Below, piece by piece: positions 1 to 5,958 of a stretch of 18,414 nucleotides of DNA (positions are counted from its first letter, which is position 1; each line of letters opens with the position of its first letter). This DNA is from JBLMZH01 sp050258715 (GTDB lineage: Bacteria > Patescibacteriota > Doudnabacteria > UBA920 > O2-02-FULL-48-8): NCBI GenBank assembly GCA_050258715.1, contig JBLMZH010000071.1, positions 1-18,414 on the forward strand, in the 5' to 3' direction. A program made the translations under genes and the position numbers. The notes below the pieces were generated by a model, which was given only the letters and a program-made list of their open reading frames with translations, searched no databases and was not told where the DNA came from.

Positions 1-1
1 C

Positions 2-427
2 ATCATCAAGCTGGCCGCGATGGAGCCGCACGTTCAGCAGCTGGGCGAATTTCTAAATCTCATGGGCGCTGACATTACAGGCTTGGGCACGCCGACCATT
101 GTCATCAACGGGGTTGCAAAACTTCACGGCGCCCAGGTTCAGGTCATTCCCGATTCGGAGGAAGCGTCAAGCCTGATCACGCTGTCGGCCGCTGCCAAAG
201 GAGATGTGGTTATCAACAGACTCAACCCCGATTATCTGGAAGACTATTTGCTTAAACTTAAAAAGCTTAACGTCAATTTTGAAACCGGCCCGGACTTCGT
301 GCACGTGAAAGAACCGGTCAGCGAATATACGGGGACCAAAATCCAGTGCGGCTTTATCCCAAGCTTAACTCCGATTATATCCCGCCCATGTCAGTGCTTG
401 CCACGCAGGCCACTGGCGAAACCTTGA
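2..427 (+). CDS. murA: UDP-N-acetylglucosamine enolpyruvyl transferase MurA, middle part (5' end outside window, frame broken)
   Basis: MurA transfers enolpyruvate from PEP to UDP-GlcNAc in the cytoplasm, the first committed step of peptidoglycan synthesis. The reading frame is already open at base 2 (IIKLAAMEPHVQQL), so the N-terminal half, with the PEP-attacking cysteine, lies upstream of the window. The segments AAMEPHVQQLGEFLNLMGAD and TPTIVINGVAKLHGA match the middle of the MurA fold, and the match continues to VHVKEPVSEYTGTKIQ near base 346. After that the frame yields an unrelated tail (about 27 residues) and a TGA at 425-427. MurA homology resumes in another frame at about 349, so this is one half of a single frameshifted gene, not a separate protein. 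Family assignment is firm. Whether the break is real or an assembly error is open. Confidence 0.88.
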   Translation: MIKLAAMEPHVQQLGEFLNLMGADITGLGTPTIVINGVAKLHGAQVQVIPDSEEASSLITLSAAAKGDVVINRLNPDYLEDYLLKLKKLNVNFETGPDFVHVKEPVSEYTGTKIQCGFIPSLTPIISRPCQCLPRRPLAKP

Positions 428-762
428 TGTACGAATGGCTTTACGAGAATCGGCTGGGATACGTGGCCGAGCTTATTAAGATGGGAGCTAATGCGGAAAT
501 TTTGGATCCCCATCGCGTAAAGATTATCGGACCTACCAAACTTAAAGGGCAAAAGATTACGAGCTTTGATCTGAGAATGGGCATGACTTTGGTGATTGCC
601 GCGCTAATTGCGGAGGGCGAATCGGAGATTTCCAACATTCATCACATAGACAGAGGCTACGAGCATCTGGAGAAAAAACTTGCCGGACTGGGAGCAGACA
701 TTAAGCGCGTCGACGAGGAGAACGTCGAACTGGCGAAAACGGAGAAGCAATATGTTTCTTAA
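346..762 (+). CDS. murA: UDP-N-acetylglucosamine enolpyruvyl transferase MurA, C-terminal part (after frameshift)
   Basis: This is the continuation of the same MurA in a different frame. MurA-like sequence starts at RLYPKLNSDYIPPMSVLATQ (from base 349), the loop that carries the catalytic aspartate (E. coli Asp305; here the D of NSDY). It continues through SFDLRMGMTLV (the Arg371 equivalent) and HIDRGYEHLEKKLAGLGADI (the Arg397 equivalent). The GTG at 346 is only the first start codon in the frame and is not expected to be used: adding one base (for example a second C near 349) joins the two halves as ...TKIQ-C-RLYPK... The stop TAA at 760-762 lies 11 bases inside the following mreB, so the two genes look translationally coupled. 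Confidence 0.88.
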   Translation: MRLYPKLNSDYIPPMSVLATQATGETLMYEWLYENRLGYVAELIKMGANAEILDPHRVKIIGPTKLKGQKITSFDLRMGMTLVIAALIAEGESEISNIHHIDRGYEHLEKKLAGLGADIKRVDEENVELAKTEKQYVS

Positions 763-1759
763 ACGAATCGGAATAGATCTCGGCACTGCCAATACCCTGG
801 TATTTGTCCCAAAAAAGGGGATAATCATCAACGAACCGACCGTGGTGGCCGTCTCGACCGTGGACAACAAGGTCATGGCTGTGGGAATGGAAGCCAAGGA
901 AATGCTGGGGCGAACACCTGACACGATCATTGCGCATCGGCCCATGCGCGACGGCGTGATTGCCGACTACCGCGTGACCGAGGCCATGCTTCGTTATTTT
1001 ATAAATAAAGCGGCGGGCAACGTCCGGTTCTTCCGGCCCGAGGTCATGATCTCGGTTCCAGGAGGAATCACTTCCACTGAGCGGCGCGCCGTGATTGATG
1101 CGGCCATGGCGGCCGGAGCTAAGTCGGCTTTCGTCATCAAGGAGACGGTGGCAGCGGCAATCGGAGCGGGGATCGACATCACCACTCCGGCCGGCAACAT
1201 GGTTATTGATATCGGCGGCGGCACGACTGACGTGGCCATTCTTTCTTTGGGCGGCATCGTCACCCAAACCTCGGTCCGGGTCGCGGGCAACAAGCTCGAC
1301 CAAGCCATTGCCGAGCACATTCGGAGAAAGTACGGGCTGGCTGTGGGCGACAGGACAGCGGAAGAAATCAAAGTCAAAATCGGTTCGGCCCTGCCTTTGG
1401 AAAAAGAATTGACTTTGGAGATCCGCGGCCGAGATTTGGTCCAGGGTTTGCCGAAAACGATTCAAGTCTCGACCAACGAAGTCGTGGACGCCATCCAGGA
1501 AGAATTAAGGGAGATTATCAAAGCGGTCAGGGTCGTGCTTCAGGATACGCCTCCGGAACTTGCGGCTGACATCATCGACAAGGGCATGGTCTTAACCGGC
1601 GGTACCGCGCTTTTGAAAAACATTGAAAAATTGATCGGGCAATCGACCGGGGTTCCGGCCTACGTTGCGGAAGATGCCATCCTTTGCGTGGCCAAAGGCA
1701 CTGGTATCGCGCTTGAGAATTTGGAAAATTACAAGCGGAGCATTTTAGCGAGCAAATAA
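752..1759 (+). CDS. mreB: Rod shape-determining protein MreB, paralogue 1
   Basis: Bacterial actin homologue of 335 residues; MreB polymerises under the membrane and guides the elongation complex. All actin-fold nucleotide motifs are visible: IGIDLGTANTLV (6-17), DIGGGTTD (153-160) and LTGGTALL (281-288). I chose ATG 752 because GGAG lies 7 bases upstream and homology begins at once; an upstream in-frame start at 680 would put 24 unrelated residues in front. The protein lacks the amphipathic N-terminal helix seen in the second MreB of this window and starts almost directly at the first phosphate loop. It differs from the usual family sequence at two active-site places: KETVAAAIG (130-138) instead of EEPMAAAIG, and GGTALL instead of GGGALL. 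It overlaps murA by 11 bases, so supply of precursor and cytoskeleton are probably co-expressed. A role distinct from MreB2 (like Mbl or MreBH in Bacillus) is an inference. Confidence 0.95.
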   Translation: MFLKRIGIDLGTANTLVFVPKKGIIINEPTVVAVSTVDNKVMAVGMEAKEMLGRTPDTIIAHRPMRDGVIADYRVTEAMLRYFINKAAGNVRFFRPEVMISVPGGITSTERRAVIDAAMAAGAKSAFVIKETVAAAIGAGIDITTPAGNMVIDIGGGTTDVAILSLGGIVTQTSVRVAGNKLDQAIAEHIRRKYGLAVGDRTAEEIKVKIGSALPLEKELTLEIRGRDLVQGLPKTIQVSTNEVVDAIQEELREIIKAVRVVLQDTPPELAADIIDKGMVLTGGTALLKNIEKLIGQSTGVPAYVAEDAILCVAKGTGIALENLENYKRSILASK

Positions 1760-1763
1760 ATAA

Positions 1764-1867
1764 ATTGAAGATTGGAAATATTTAATTGAAAATTCATTAA
1801 AAACTGAAATGCTTTTTCTTTGAAACCTTTAATTTAATCCTCAATCTTCAATCCTTAATTTTCAATC
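1764..1867. repeat. Interleaved inverted repeats downstream of mreB1
   Basis: An AT-rich spacer begins 4 bases after the mreB stop. The 11-mer ATTGAAGATTG (1764-1774) has its exact reverse complement at 1842-1852. A second word, ATTGAAAATT (1785-1794), has its reverse complement at 1857-1866. The arms are ordered A-B-A'-B', so the two stems cannot form as one nested hairpin; they would be alternatives or a pseudoknot. On the minus strand the right side reads as degenerate 7-base units of the type GATTGAA. No T-tract follows, so I do not call it a terminator. Confidence 0.6.
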
Positions 1868-1946
1868 AAATATAATCCCCGTTTTATAAACAGCTTTTGC
1901 ACACGCTGGGATAATATCGCGTCTTTAAAAGGATTTTTCCGCTTCG

Positions 1947-1975
1947 TTGACACGATTTATAGCCTTTCATAAAAT
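1947..1975 (+). promoter_or_regulatory. Sigma70-type promoter in the mreB1-holB gap
   Basis: A perfect -35 box TTGACA (1947-1952) is followed after 17 bases by TAAAAT (1970-1975). The expected start is near 1982. This lies 252 bases upstream of holB, so the transcript would begin with a long structured leader or be a separate small RNA. Confidence 0.6.
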
Positions 1976-2012
1976 GATTACGGTTAAGCCTAAGCTTGAA
2001 GATTTTCAAGAA

Positions 2013-2052
2013 CAAATTGTTCCCTGCCTGCGCAGGCAGCCGAACCAATTTG
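2013..2052 (+). repeat. GC-rich hairpin with 16-base palindromic core
   Basis: The core CTGCCTGCGCAGGCAG (2024-2039) is a perfect palindrome. Flanking arms CAAATTGTTC (2013-2022) and GAACCAATTTG (2042-2052) extend the stem, with small bulges, to about 18 base pairs. No T-tract follows, so it is not a standard terminator. A small separate hairpin, CTTGAA-GATT-TTCAAG, lies just before it at 1995-2010. The core resembles dispersed extragenic palindromes common in many bacterial genomes; that comparison is from general knowledge. Confidence 0.65.
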
Positions 2053-2079
2053 AGCTCCAGGGCATAAAGCCTGAGTGAA

Positions 2080-2193
2080 ACTAAAACCAGCAACTTTTCA
2101 TCGAAACTTGGCCATAAAGCGAGCTACCGTTACAAGCTTGAACGCTAGCGTCGCAAAGAGAGCAGGATCGATGTAAACTTGTTGGTTTTTAGT
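2080..2193 (+). repeat. 114-base imperfect palindrome upstream of holB
   Basis: The left arm 2080-2104 (ACTAAAACCAGC...CATCGA) pairs with the right arm 2168-2193 (TCGATG...TTTTTAGT) with one bulge, two mismatches and one G-U pair. The symmetry centre falls exactly on CAAGCTTG (2133-2140). Inner segments continue the symmetry imperfectly (GCGAGCTA at 2119-2126 against TAGCGTCGC at 2146-2154). The right arm carries GGTTTTTAG, so in an RNA it would end in a short U-run. No protein, tRNA or known riboswitch motif was recognised. Confidence 0.65.
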
Positions 2194-2222
2194 TTGGTGA
2201 AATTCCAGGAATTTGTTATAAT
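2194..2222 (+). promoter_or_regulatory. Extended -10 promoter for holB (near-leaderless)
   Basis: A perfect TATAAT (2217-2222) is preceded by TGT (2214-2216), giving an extended -10 element. A weak -35, TTGGTG (2194-2199), sits 17 bases upstream. The predicted start, about 2229, leaves only about 5 bases before the holB ATG at 2234, and no Shine-Dalgarno sequence fits, so the mRNA would be leaderless or nearly so. Confidence 0.65.
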
Positions 2223-2233
2223 TTATTTGATTT

Positions 2234-3124
2234 ATGGCCTATTCTTGGAACATTTTCGGACATCAAAAACAGTTGGATTTGCTGGGCAGAAGCTTGGCAC
2301 TCAACAAACTTTCGCATGCCTACATCTTTTCCGGTCCCGAAGGGGTGGGGAAGAAAACCACTGCTTTGCGCCTGGCCCAGATCCTGGTTTGCTCCGTTAA
2401 TACCGGCTGCGGCGATTGCCCCCAGTGCAAAAGCTTCGCTCAACTGACTAATCCCGACGTTTTGCTGGTTGAAAGCCCGGAGACCATTAAGATCGAGGAG
2501 ATCAGGGATTTGATCAGGAAGCTCAGCCTCAAGCCGTATATGGCGAAGCGGAAAGTGGCCATAATCGACCACGCCGAAGATATGACCTCGGAAGCGGCCA
2601 ATTCGCTTTTAAAGGTGATGGAAGAGCCAAAGTCGGAAACGACCATCATTCTGATCACGGCCAATCCGAACCGGCTTCTGCCCACGATCCGTTCACGCGC
2701 TCAAAAAATCATTTTTGGTTCGGTTATTTTTGAAGAATACTCAAGCCTGCTGCCGAATGACCTGTCAGCGCTACAGCTTGAAGCTGTGCGAATGCTGTCG
2801 CTTGGGCGACCAGGAGTAGCGCTTAAAATTGCCAAGGATCCTTCGAGCCTGGAGAATGTTACCAAGCTGGACAAAAATTTTTCGGAGTTTACAAGCGATG
2901 ACCTTTCCGCAAAACTTCTGCTTGCTGCTTCGCTGGCTGAATCGGAAACCAGCGAGCTTAAGGACCTGCTGCTATTTTTCTTGACCAAGCTCGAGCAGCA
3001 GCTGCTGTCAAAGAAAGATGACACTGCCGCGCTTCGGCTTGAAAAAGTCGCTGCCGCAATTTCAAAGATCGAATCGAACCTCAATTCCAAACTGGTCATG
3101 ACCGATCTAATGCTTCAAACATAA
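2234..3124 (+). CDS. holB: DNA polymerase III delta-prime subunit (clamp loader)
   Basis: This 296-residue AAA+ protein belongs to the clamp-loader delta-prime/DnaX family, which opens the sliding clamp during replication. Visible features are the N-terminal HQKQLDLLGRSLALNKLSHA, Walker A GPEGVGKKT (34-42), a four-cysteine zinc module (Cys53, 59, 62, 65), Walker B VAIIDHAEDM (108-117), MTSEAANSLLKVMEEP and the sensor/arginine segment ITANPNRLLPTIRSR (141-155). The family's SRC finger motif reads SRA here. The intact Walker A and zinc module leave DnaX itself as an alternative, but the short length without a tau-type C-terminus favours HolB. The C-terminal third is poorly conserved. The gene starts directly behind an extended -10 promoter and is followed after 22 bases by the lipoprotein gene. 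Confidence 0.88.
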   Translation: MAYSWNIFGHQKQLDLLGRSLALNKLSHAYIFSGPEGVGKKTTALRLAQILVCSVNTGCGDCPQCKSFAQLTNPDVLLVESPETIKIEEIRDLIRKLSLKPYMAKRKVAIIDHAEDMTSEAANSLLKVMEEPKSETTIILITANPNRLLPTIRSRAQKIIFGSVIFEEYSSLLPNDLSALQLEAVRMLSLGRPGVALKIAKDPSSLENVTKLDKNFSEFTSDDLSAKLLLAASLAESETSELKDLLLFFLTKLEQQLLSKKDDTAALRLEKVAAAISKIESNLNSKLVMTDLMLQT

Positions 3125-3146
3125 AAAAACGAATTAAGAAACAAAT

Positions 3147-4202
3147 ATGAACAAAATTTTGGTCCTTATCCTGGGTTTAAGCCTGACCGCAGCCGGGTGC
3201 AATATCCTGGGGTCGGGCAGCACGGGCAACACCGGGGCGAAAGGCGTGCTCAAGTCAGACGACGGCGGCAAGAATTTTTTGCTGATGAACACCGTGAACA
3301 AGAAAGCAAACATCAGCGGCGTATCGGTGAACACTCTGATCTTTGACAGCAAAAATTCCGACATCGTTTACCTTGGTGCTTCGGATGGGATCTATAAGAG
3401 CATTGATGCGGCAGGGACCTGGAACAAGATACTCCAGGGCATGGCCGTATCCGACATGGCAGCTGACACTTTTTCAGGCGATGTCATCTACGCGGCCGGC
3501 ATGGCCGGGGCCAACGGCAAGCTCATTAAGAGTCCGGACGGGGGTGCAACCTGGACCGATCTTTATACCGAGCCGAGCAAAACCGCGTCGGTTGCGTCCG
3601 TTACGGTTTCAAAGGCCAATTCCAAAATTCTTATGGCCGGCCTTTCCACCGGCGAAATTATCCGCTCCACGGACGGCGGCTTAACCTGGCAGGTGGTCAA
3701 GAAATTGGCGGACACACTGGTCAGCCTGAGGTTTTACAACACAACCACGGCCTACGCCCTGACTTTGACAAAGGGTCTGAATAAAAGCACGGATCAGGGC
3801 TCTTCTTGGGAAGCGTTGCCAATATCCACCTCGACGAATGCTGATAATATTAACTCCATGGGGATCAGCCGCTACCTCGATATGGCGTTTGACCGCAAGC
3901 TCTCAAGCGTGATATTCTTGGCTACTGACGCGGGCCTCATGCGCAGCGTAGACAACGGCGCCACGTGGTCCACGATCTATCTTCCAGTCAAAGACACCTC
4001 GCTTAAAGTCACGGCGACTTCGGTCCATCCGTCCGACTCGAACACAATTTTTATCGCCATCGGTTCAACCATGCTGAAGTCGACCAACGGCGGCGTGACC
4101 TGGGAAACGATCAAAGTCCCAACCGGGCAGACAGTCAGGCAAATCCTCATCAACCCCACGTCAACCAACATCATTTATTTGGGAATGGGAAACAAGAAAT
4201 AA
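3147..4202 (+). CDS. Asp-box (BNR-like) seven-bladed beta-propeller lipoprotein
   Basis: A 351-residue exported protein of unknown function. The N-terminus MNKILVLILGLSLTAAGC is a lipoprotein signal with the acylated cysteine at residue 18; its lipobox is a weaker AAGC form. Seven Asp-box motifs (S-x-D-x-G-x-T-W type) are spaced 40-53 residues apart: residues 36-44, 84-92, 128-136, 173-181, 213-221, 266-274 and 311-319. That number and spacing fit a seven-bladed propeller such as Ycf48-like or sortilin/VPS10-like proteins; Asp-box propellers also occur in sialidases. The sialidase arginine triad is not evident, so an enzyme activity is not claimed. It sits 22 bases after holB and ends 1 base before frr, so it is transcribed within a housekeeping operon, upstream of the membrane protease gene rseP. 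A role in envelope assembly or surface binding is only inference. Confidence 0.8.
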   Translation: MNKILVLILGLSLTAAGCNILGSGSTGNTGAKGVLKSDDGGKNFLLMNTVNKKANISGVSVNTLIFDSKNSDIVYLGASDGIYKSIDAAGTWNKILQGMAVSDMAADTFSGDVIYAAGMAGANGKLIKSPDGGATWTDLYTEPSKTASVASVTVSKANSKILMAGLSTGEIIRSTDGGLTWQVVKKLADTLVSLRFYNTTTAYALTLTKGLNKSTDQGSSWEALPISTSTNADNINSMGISRYLDMAFDRKLSSVIFLATDAGLMRSVDNGATWSTIYLPVKDTSLKVTATSVHPSDSNTIFIAIGSTMLKSTNGGVTWETIKVPTGQTVRQILINPTSTNIIYLGMGNKK

Positions 4203-4203
4203 T

Positions 4204-4758
4204 ATGCAATCAAAGTTCAATTTGCGTCCCGAAGAATTTGAAAAAGCAATCGAGCATTTAAAGAATGAACTGGCCGGGCTTCGCACGGGGCGGGCGCAGT
4301 CGAGCCTGGTCGAGAATTTGCTTATTGATTATTATGGGACGAAAACTCCACTGATCCAAATTGCACAGATCACGGTGCCGGAAGCGCGGATGATCACGAT
4401 CCAGCCTTATGACAAGGGTGCTTTGAAGGAAATTGAAAAAGCGGTCCAGACCTCGAATCTTGGCATCAATCCGCTTAATGACGGAAATCTCATCAGACTG
4501 AACATTCCTTCCATGACCGAAGAAAGGCGCAAGGAGATGGTCAAGATCGTCAACAGCGCGGCGGAAAAGACCAGGGTCGCCATAAGAAACATCAGGGAGG
4601 AGCTGGTCAAGGAAATTCAGCGTCAGGAAAAAGATGGCAAGATGTCAGAGGACGAGAAGATCACGGCCAAAGAAAGCCTTCAGGAGACAGTTGATAAATT
4701 CAACGACCAAGTTAAGGCCATAGCCGAAGCCAAGGAAAAGGAAGTAATGACGATTTAG
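4204..4758 (+). CDS. frr: Ribosome recycling factor
   Basis: RRF, with EF-G, splits the post-termination ribosome so it can start again. The 184-residue length equals the family norm (about 185). Conserved segments run the full length: LKNELAGLRTGRAQ (19-32), YYGTKTPLIQIAQITVPEAR, GINPLNDGNLIRLNIPSMTE and ERRKEMVK. These are followed by the long helices of the three-helix bundle, ending in KAIAEAKEKEVMTI. The ATG lies 1 base after the stop of the lipoprotein gene, and the purine-rich GGGAATGGGAAAC just upstream could serve as a ribosome binding site. In many bacteria frr lies upstream of uppS-cdsA-dxr-rseP-proS; here rseP follows directly. Confidence 0.97.
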   Translation: MQSKFNLRPEEFEKAIEHLKNELAGLRTGRAQSSLVENLLIDYYGTKTPLIQIAQITVPEARMITIQPYDKGALKEIEKAVQTSNLGINPLNDGNLIRLNIPSMTEERRKEMVKIVNSAAEKTRVAIRNIREELVKEIQRQEKDGKMSEDEKITAKESLQETVDKFNDQVKAIAEAKEKEVMTI

Positions 4759-4771
4759 ATCCGGAAGGAAG

Positions 4772-4831
4772 TTGTAAGGAATTGTAAGGAAGTTTGGACA
4801 ATTCTTTACCATTCCTTACAATCCCTTACCA
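4772..4831 (+). repeat. 10-base tandem repeats forming an inverted repeat between frr and rseP
   Basis: TTGTAAGGAA occurs twice in tandem (4772-4781 and 4782-4791). After a 10-base spacer, three degenerate copies in the opposite orientation follow (4802-4811, 4812-4821, 4822-4831; centre copy TTCCTTACAA). Bases 4774-4791 can pair with 4812-4829 as an 18-base-pair stem with one mismatch, and ATTATTTTTT follows. It could work as a terminator or attenuator just before rseP, but the stem is AT-rich and the T-run is separated from it by 4 bases. Confidence 0.6.
4794..4822 (+). promoter_or_regulatory. Possible promoter for rseP-proS
   Basis: TTGGAC (4794-4799) and TACAAT (4817-4822) are separated by 17 bases. 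The predicted start at about 4829 lies about 15 bases before the rseP ATG. The -35 is weak and the site overlaps the inverted repeat, so the match could be chance. Confidence 0.35.
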
Positions 4832-4844
4832 TTATTTTTTACAA

Positions 4845-5954
4845 ATGTTACTAACCATAATTATTTTCATCATCATCCTGGGCCTGCTTGTGCTCGCGCA
4901 CGAGTTCGGTCATTTTATTACGGCCAAGCGCTCCGGCATGTACGTCGAGGAGTTCGGTTTTGGTTTTCCTCCCAAGCTTTTCAGCTTTAAAAAAGGGGAG
5001 ACGACCTATTCGCTAAATTTGATTCCGTTCGGCGGGTTTGTGAAAATTTTGGGCGAGGACGGGTCCGATCTTGAAAATCCCAAAAGCTTCGGCAGCAAAG
5101 GTTTTATAAAAAGATTTACGGTACTGGCTGCCGGCGTTGTCATGAACGCGATTTTTGCCTGGATCTTAATTTCGATCGGCATGGGCTTTGGTTTGCCCAC
5201 GGCAGTCACCGAAGGCGAACAGCTGCCTGATCATGCCAAGATCAGAAATGTGGCCGTGGCCGCGGTGGAAGTGCTGCCGGACAGTCCGGCCGCAAACGCC
5301 GGGATTAAGATCGGCGATAAATTTGTCAGCATTGACGGGCAAAAGATCACGAATATAGAGGATGTCAGAAAACTGACAGCGGACAAGGCCGGAAAGGCCA
5401 TCGATTATGAGATCAAGCGGGGCGACACTGTCACCAACTCGACCATTACTCCGCGCTTAAATCCGCCTACAGGCCAGGGCCCTTTGGGCGTGACCTTAGC
5501 TTCCGTCGGACTGGTTTCGTACCCGTGGTATTTGGCCCCGGTCAAAGGTTTTTCCGCCACGGCTGACTTGGTCCAGGGCACGTTTTTTGCTTTAAGTGAC
5601 GCCTTAAGAGGACTGGTCACGCACCAAGGCCCGTCAGTGGATATTACCGGGCCCATTGGTATCGCCAAATTGACCGGAGACGTTTATGCCTTAGGGTTCA
5701 TTTATCTTCTGCAATTTACCGCGGTTCTCTCGATCAACCTGGCGATCATCAATGCTCTGCCGTTCCCGGCCCTAGACGGCGGCCGCGTCATGTTCCTCGT
5801 TATTGAAAAGGCCATCCGCAGAAAACTTCCGGCCAAAGCCGAGCAGTGGGCCAACAGCATCGGGTTTTTGCTTTTGATCACGCTATTGTTGTTTGTAACA
5901 GCCAGGGACATCGGGAGACTGAGCGTTTTCCAGAGGATAAAAGAAATTTTTTAA
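4845..5954 (+). CDS. rseP: Site-2 intramembrane zinc metalloprotease RseP
   Basis: RseP-family proteases cut transmembrane segments of anti-sigma factors and remnant signal peptides inside the cytoplasmic membrane. In this 369-residue protein, TM1 carries the zinc motif HEFGH (19-23). The PFGGFVKILGE segment (61-71) follows, then a second hydrophobic region near 92-117 and one PDZ domain (about 130-205). The third zinc ligand is in NALPFPALDGG (303-313, Asp311), and a last TM lies at 338-352. E. coli RseP has two PDZ domains; a single one is common elsewhere. I start at ATG 4845, where TM1 begins; an upstream in-frame TTG (4794) would add 17 residues encoded inside the inverted repeat. No clear Shine-Dalgarno precedes it. 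proS follows after 4 bases. No RseA-like substrate is visible in the window. Confidence 0.93.
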   Translation: MLLTIIIFIIILGLLVLAHEFGHFITAKRSGMYVEEFGFGFPPKLFSFKKGETTYSLNLIPFGGFVKILGEDGSDLENPKSFGSKGFIKRFTVLAAGVVMNAIFAWILISIGMGFGLPTAVTEGEQLPDHAKIRNVAVAAVEVLPDSPAANAGIKIGDKFVSIDGQKITNIEDVRKLTADKAGKAIDYEIKRGDTVTNSTITPRLNPPTGQGPLGVTLASVGLVSYPWYLAPVKGFSATADLVQGTFFALSDALRGLVTHQGPSVDITGPIGIAKLTGDVYALGFIYLLQFTAVLSINLAIINALPFPALDGGRVMFLVIEKAIRRKLPAKAEQWANSIGFLLLITLLLFVTARDIGRLSVFQRIKEIF

Positions 5955-5958
5955 TCAT

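Noticed and set aside
680..751. Upstream in-frame start of mreB1 at 680
   Set aside because: It lies within conserved murA sequence in another frame; ATG 752 has a GGAG site at proper spacing and begins the family homology.
701..1465. Long minus-strand open frame (254 codons) inside mreB1
   Set aside because: It lies wholly opposite the conserved MreB coding sequence, and its low-complexity Asp/His/Arg-rich translation is typical of an antisense shadow.
1884..2093. Minus-strand open frame of 69 codons in the mreB1-holB gap
   Set aside because: It runs through the palindromic core (reading LPAQAG) and a promoter, has no recognisable domain or ribosome binding site, and is best explained as a chance frame.
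4794..4844. TTG start of rseP at 4794
   Set aside because: The extra 17 residues are encoded by the inverted repeat; family similarity and TM1 begin at ATG 4845.
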